The notes under the pieces were generated by a model, which saw only the letters and a program-made list of their open reading frames with translations, was not told the origin of the DNA and searched no databases. 64,000 nt of DNA, taken from assembly GCA_001953115.1 (NCBI GenBank), contig LSSL01007770.1:1-64000 (forward strand). Direction: 5' to 3'. Below are positions 61,336 through 64,000 of this stretch, piece by piece. The stretch is from Smittium mucronatum (lineage: Eukaryota > Kickxellomycota > Harpellomycetes > Harpellales > Legeriomycetaceae). Position 1 is the first letter of the stretch; each line of letters starts with the position of its first letter. The position numbers and the translations under genes are program-made.

Positions 61336-64000
61336 CCCAGCAAAAACTTAAAATTATCGTTTTTTTCTAAATTTTTTTTTAAAAAAAATATAAATAAATT
61401 TCCTGGATAAAAAATACTGATGAATCTATCATTTTATTTTTTTTATTATAAATTTTCGTACTAAGATCTTTGGAGTTGTTTATCAGTTACCAAACACCAA
61501 ATTTAATGTTGAAATTGATTTTACAGTTTTTAAAAGAATAAGTTTTTTATATTCTTGTATACATTTTTTCCCAAAATCACATTAATTTAAAACCTTCAAG
61601 CATTTTGATAAACAAAATTATTTTGGCGATATAAATTTTTGATCCAGCTTAAAAAATTTCCTAAATTTTGTTATAAATTCTTATTTATTTATGAAGATAT
61701 CAAAATGTCACACAAATTTATAAATATAGATCTTGGGACTATTTTTGGGGAAAAAGATATAAATATGAAAAAAAGTTAAAAGTAAGAAATATTTCTTTTT
61801 TTAAAAAAATAACTATTTATTGATCTTATATTGCCAAATAAATAAATTCAGGTATAAAATCCATATATTAGCCCTAATTTATTCGGATTTATATTATAAT
61901 ACCAAAATAGCTAGTATTTTAAAGTACTTTTAGCATATTACACAATCGATTTTACTATTAAATTTATAAAAGTAAAAATACTTGGGGGTTTTCCTGAGAT
62001 TTATCTCTTTGGTTATAATAATTTGTAATTCAAAAACTTTAGATAAGTATAAAGATGTCATAAGATTATAAATGACACTTTAAATACACATAAAATATTT
62101 AATAATTATTAATAAATTAGAACTTTACTAAATTAAATTACACATTTTGAATTTATTTCATGTTACAGTATATCTAAAATAGATAAAAAAAATACTCTGG
62201 TAAAAAAAAAGAGAGAAATAAGGTGTTATTTTTCGTCCTTTTTCTTTTTTTCGTTTATACTTTTTGTCTTTTTTTTTAAAGGAAGTGATAAATTCCTTTG
62301 TAAAAGACTCAATTTTGTCTATTTTTTATTTAAAATCCTATAAAATATAATTATATGAAAAATATACATAAATAAATAAAAATACGCACTTTTTCTTTAC
62401 AGAGCTAAAATTTGAGCCTTTTTAAAATATTTCAAAAATAAAATTTCGTTATGAGTGATATTTAATACCGATACATAAATCACTTATGAAAATTTAATTT
62501 TTATTTACGAGTAGAGATTGTATTTATCGCTACGAATTTTTATTTTTATTTTTGACTTATTATTTTAATATATAACCTGTTCTTTGGTATACCAGAATCT
62601 TTACTAGTGGAAGTTTCTTATTTCAATATTAATAAAAAAAATTATTATTAATAATATGATTTGCATTCATTTATAGCACTTGTTTTAAAAAAATTCATTT
62701 GTGAATATTCTAAAGTCGGAAAATTTAACACTTTTTTCAAAAATATTCATATTTATTAGGCCGATTATGCATTTGAATAAAATCAAACTATAAGTCTTTG
62801 CGGAAAAAAATAGTCTGTTATGCCATAGAATTTAACATATTTCATTAAAAATCAAGAACAATTATTATCAATCAAATAGTAACACCCCATAGATTTTTGA
62901 TTTATTTACTATGAAATGTGATTGAGTTTGTAAAAATTAAAAAAAAATCTTTTGATTGTTTATGTCTTTGAATTCTCATATGAATTCTTTATATTTGATC
63001 TAAATTCCAATTTTTTATATCCGATTAAAATTGTTTAAAATTTATGCTAAATAGATTAATGCGAATAAATTAGATAATTTATCTTCAATTCATCCTGCCA
63101 AAAATATAGACTCTAGAAGTTGGAAAAATAAATAAAAATAATTGCTTTAATAAAATTTTTAATTTTTTTTTGCTATAGTTTTATCAGATACAGGTTAAAT
63201 ATTAAACCGAAATCTCCTAGAAAAATCGAATATTATCTATATCACGATTTTAAAATTTATATTGAATTACATGTGAAAAATATCATAGATTATACAATTA
63301 AAAAAGCAATTACAATAAGCGAATACACATCCACCTCTAAAATCGTAATGATATGATATGATATGACAGTAATAACAAAATTATATCATTATACAAAAGA
63401 TATATCTCAAGTTCCCTGAATTAAGGATTTTTTCTATCACATTTATTTTTTAAAATTTAAAACCCAATTAAAATGCATTGATTCTATGATTTATTTTTTA
63501 GAAATAAAGAAATTTCCCAAAAGATCGTTATAGAAGATTAAATCACAGCAGGAGATAAGATATAGGAATTTTTCAGAATAATGGCAAAAAATAGACATAT
63601 TTCTATACTCAGAAATATTAAATAGTTTGAAAAAATAAATAATCCAATTATGTATACTATTAAACTTATAATTGAATGTGAAAATTAAAAAAAAGCATCT
63701 CGAAAAATACACATTTAAGTTTTATCTAACTGGTAAGGCCTGTAGAAGCTATTAAAGTGAAATATTTTCCCATAATTTCCACAATATAGGCGACATTTCA
63801 ATGTATTCTGATAAAAAAAAAGTGCGTTAAAACAAAAAATTGTGTGATCGCACGTTTTTTTTAAATATTATCATTTACTTTATACAAATCCAACCCTTTA
63901 AAGAACCTCAGAAACCCATTCTGATTTTGAAAATTCAGCAAAGCCATTTTTAATTGATATATAAAAATTAAAGGTAAGACTTTATGTTTGTTACTTATTT

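Larger units (their letters stand above)
54476..64000. other. AT-rich gene desert 2
   Basis: Extremely A+T-rich, homopolymer-dense and without supportable genes, like 21.6-31.4 kb. Small G+C-richer islands at about 57729-57773 and 59626-59650 do not form a recognisable gene. A purine/G run lies near 54745. Confidence 0.65.

Noticed and set aside
1..64000. CRISPR arrays, bacterial operons, rRNA genes
   Set aside because: No regularly spaced direct repeats with unique spacers, no Shine-Dalgarno-linked gene strings and no rRNA signature were seen; the introns show the DNA is eukaryotic.

Overview
The window looks like nuclear DNA of an AT-rich eukaryote, most plausibly an early-diverging fungus. 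Several genes carry short spliceosomal introns (57 to 209 bp, GT...AG). The housekeeping proteins (GPI ethanolamine-phosphate transferase, CPSF100/Cft2, an Rpr2/Snm1-type RNase P/MRP subunit, a mitochondrial-type 3-oxoacyl-ACP synthase) are eukaryotic families. There is a tyrosine-recombinase (DIRS-like) retroelement, a class frequent in early-diverging fungi. The exact lineage is inference; no rRNA or marker gene settles it. No bacterial operon, CRISPR array or convincing tRNA was seen.

Layout. 1-3.1 kb is non-coding and ends in a 1.1 kb element with nearly identical 62-bp terminal inverted repeats (TIRs), placed just upstream of the large GPI13/PIG-O gene (3156-7367). A 4.9 kb intergenic stretch follows, with one short TIR element and a puzzling set of minus-strand exon-like pieces that run up to the start of CFT2. 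CFT2 (12251-15431, four exons) converges tail to tail with an Rpr2/Snm1-family gene (15720-17078, minus). Behind that gene's promoter lies a decayed DIRS-like retrotransposon (about 17.57-21.58 kb, minus) in which RT, RNase H and tyrosine recombinase are all recognisable but broken by stops and frameshifts.

From 21.6 to 31.4 kb is an extremely AT-rich, ORF-less desert. From 31.4 to 34 kb there are frameshifted gene remnants, and from 34 to 36.7 kb a dense cluster of miniature inverted-repeat elements inserted side by side and inside one another. Two more genes follow: an unrecognised Ser/Asn-rich 468-residue protein (40269-41675) behind a clear TATA box, and a nine-exon mitochondrial 3-oxoacyl-ACP synthase (44977-47282, minus). 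The 47-54.5 kb stretch is seeded with further miniature elements, and 54.5-64 kb is a second AT-rich desert.

Three miniature-element families are visible: family A (TIR begins TGGGAGATTCT, TA-flanked), family B (piggyBac-like, TTAA plus CCCTTTC...GAAAGGG plus TTAA, at least ten copies or partial copies) and family C (ends built from ATTTCACC/GGTGAAAT words). The genes do not form a pathway: they serve GPI-anchor assembly in the ER, mRNA 3' end formation, tRNA/rRNA processing and mitochondrial type II fatty-acid synthesis. The most original content is the mobile-element architecture and the unassigned exons beside CFT2.
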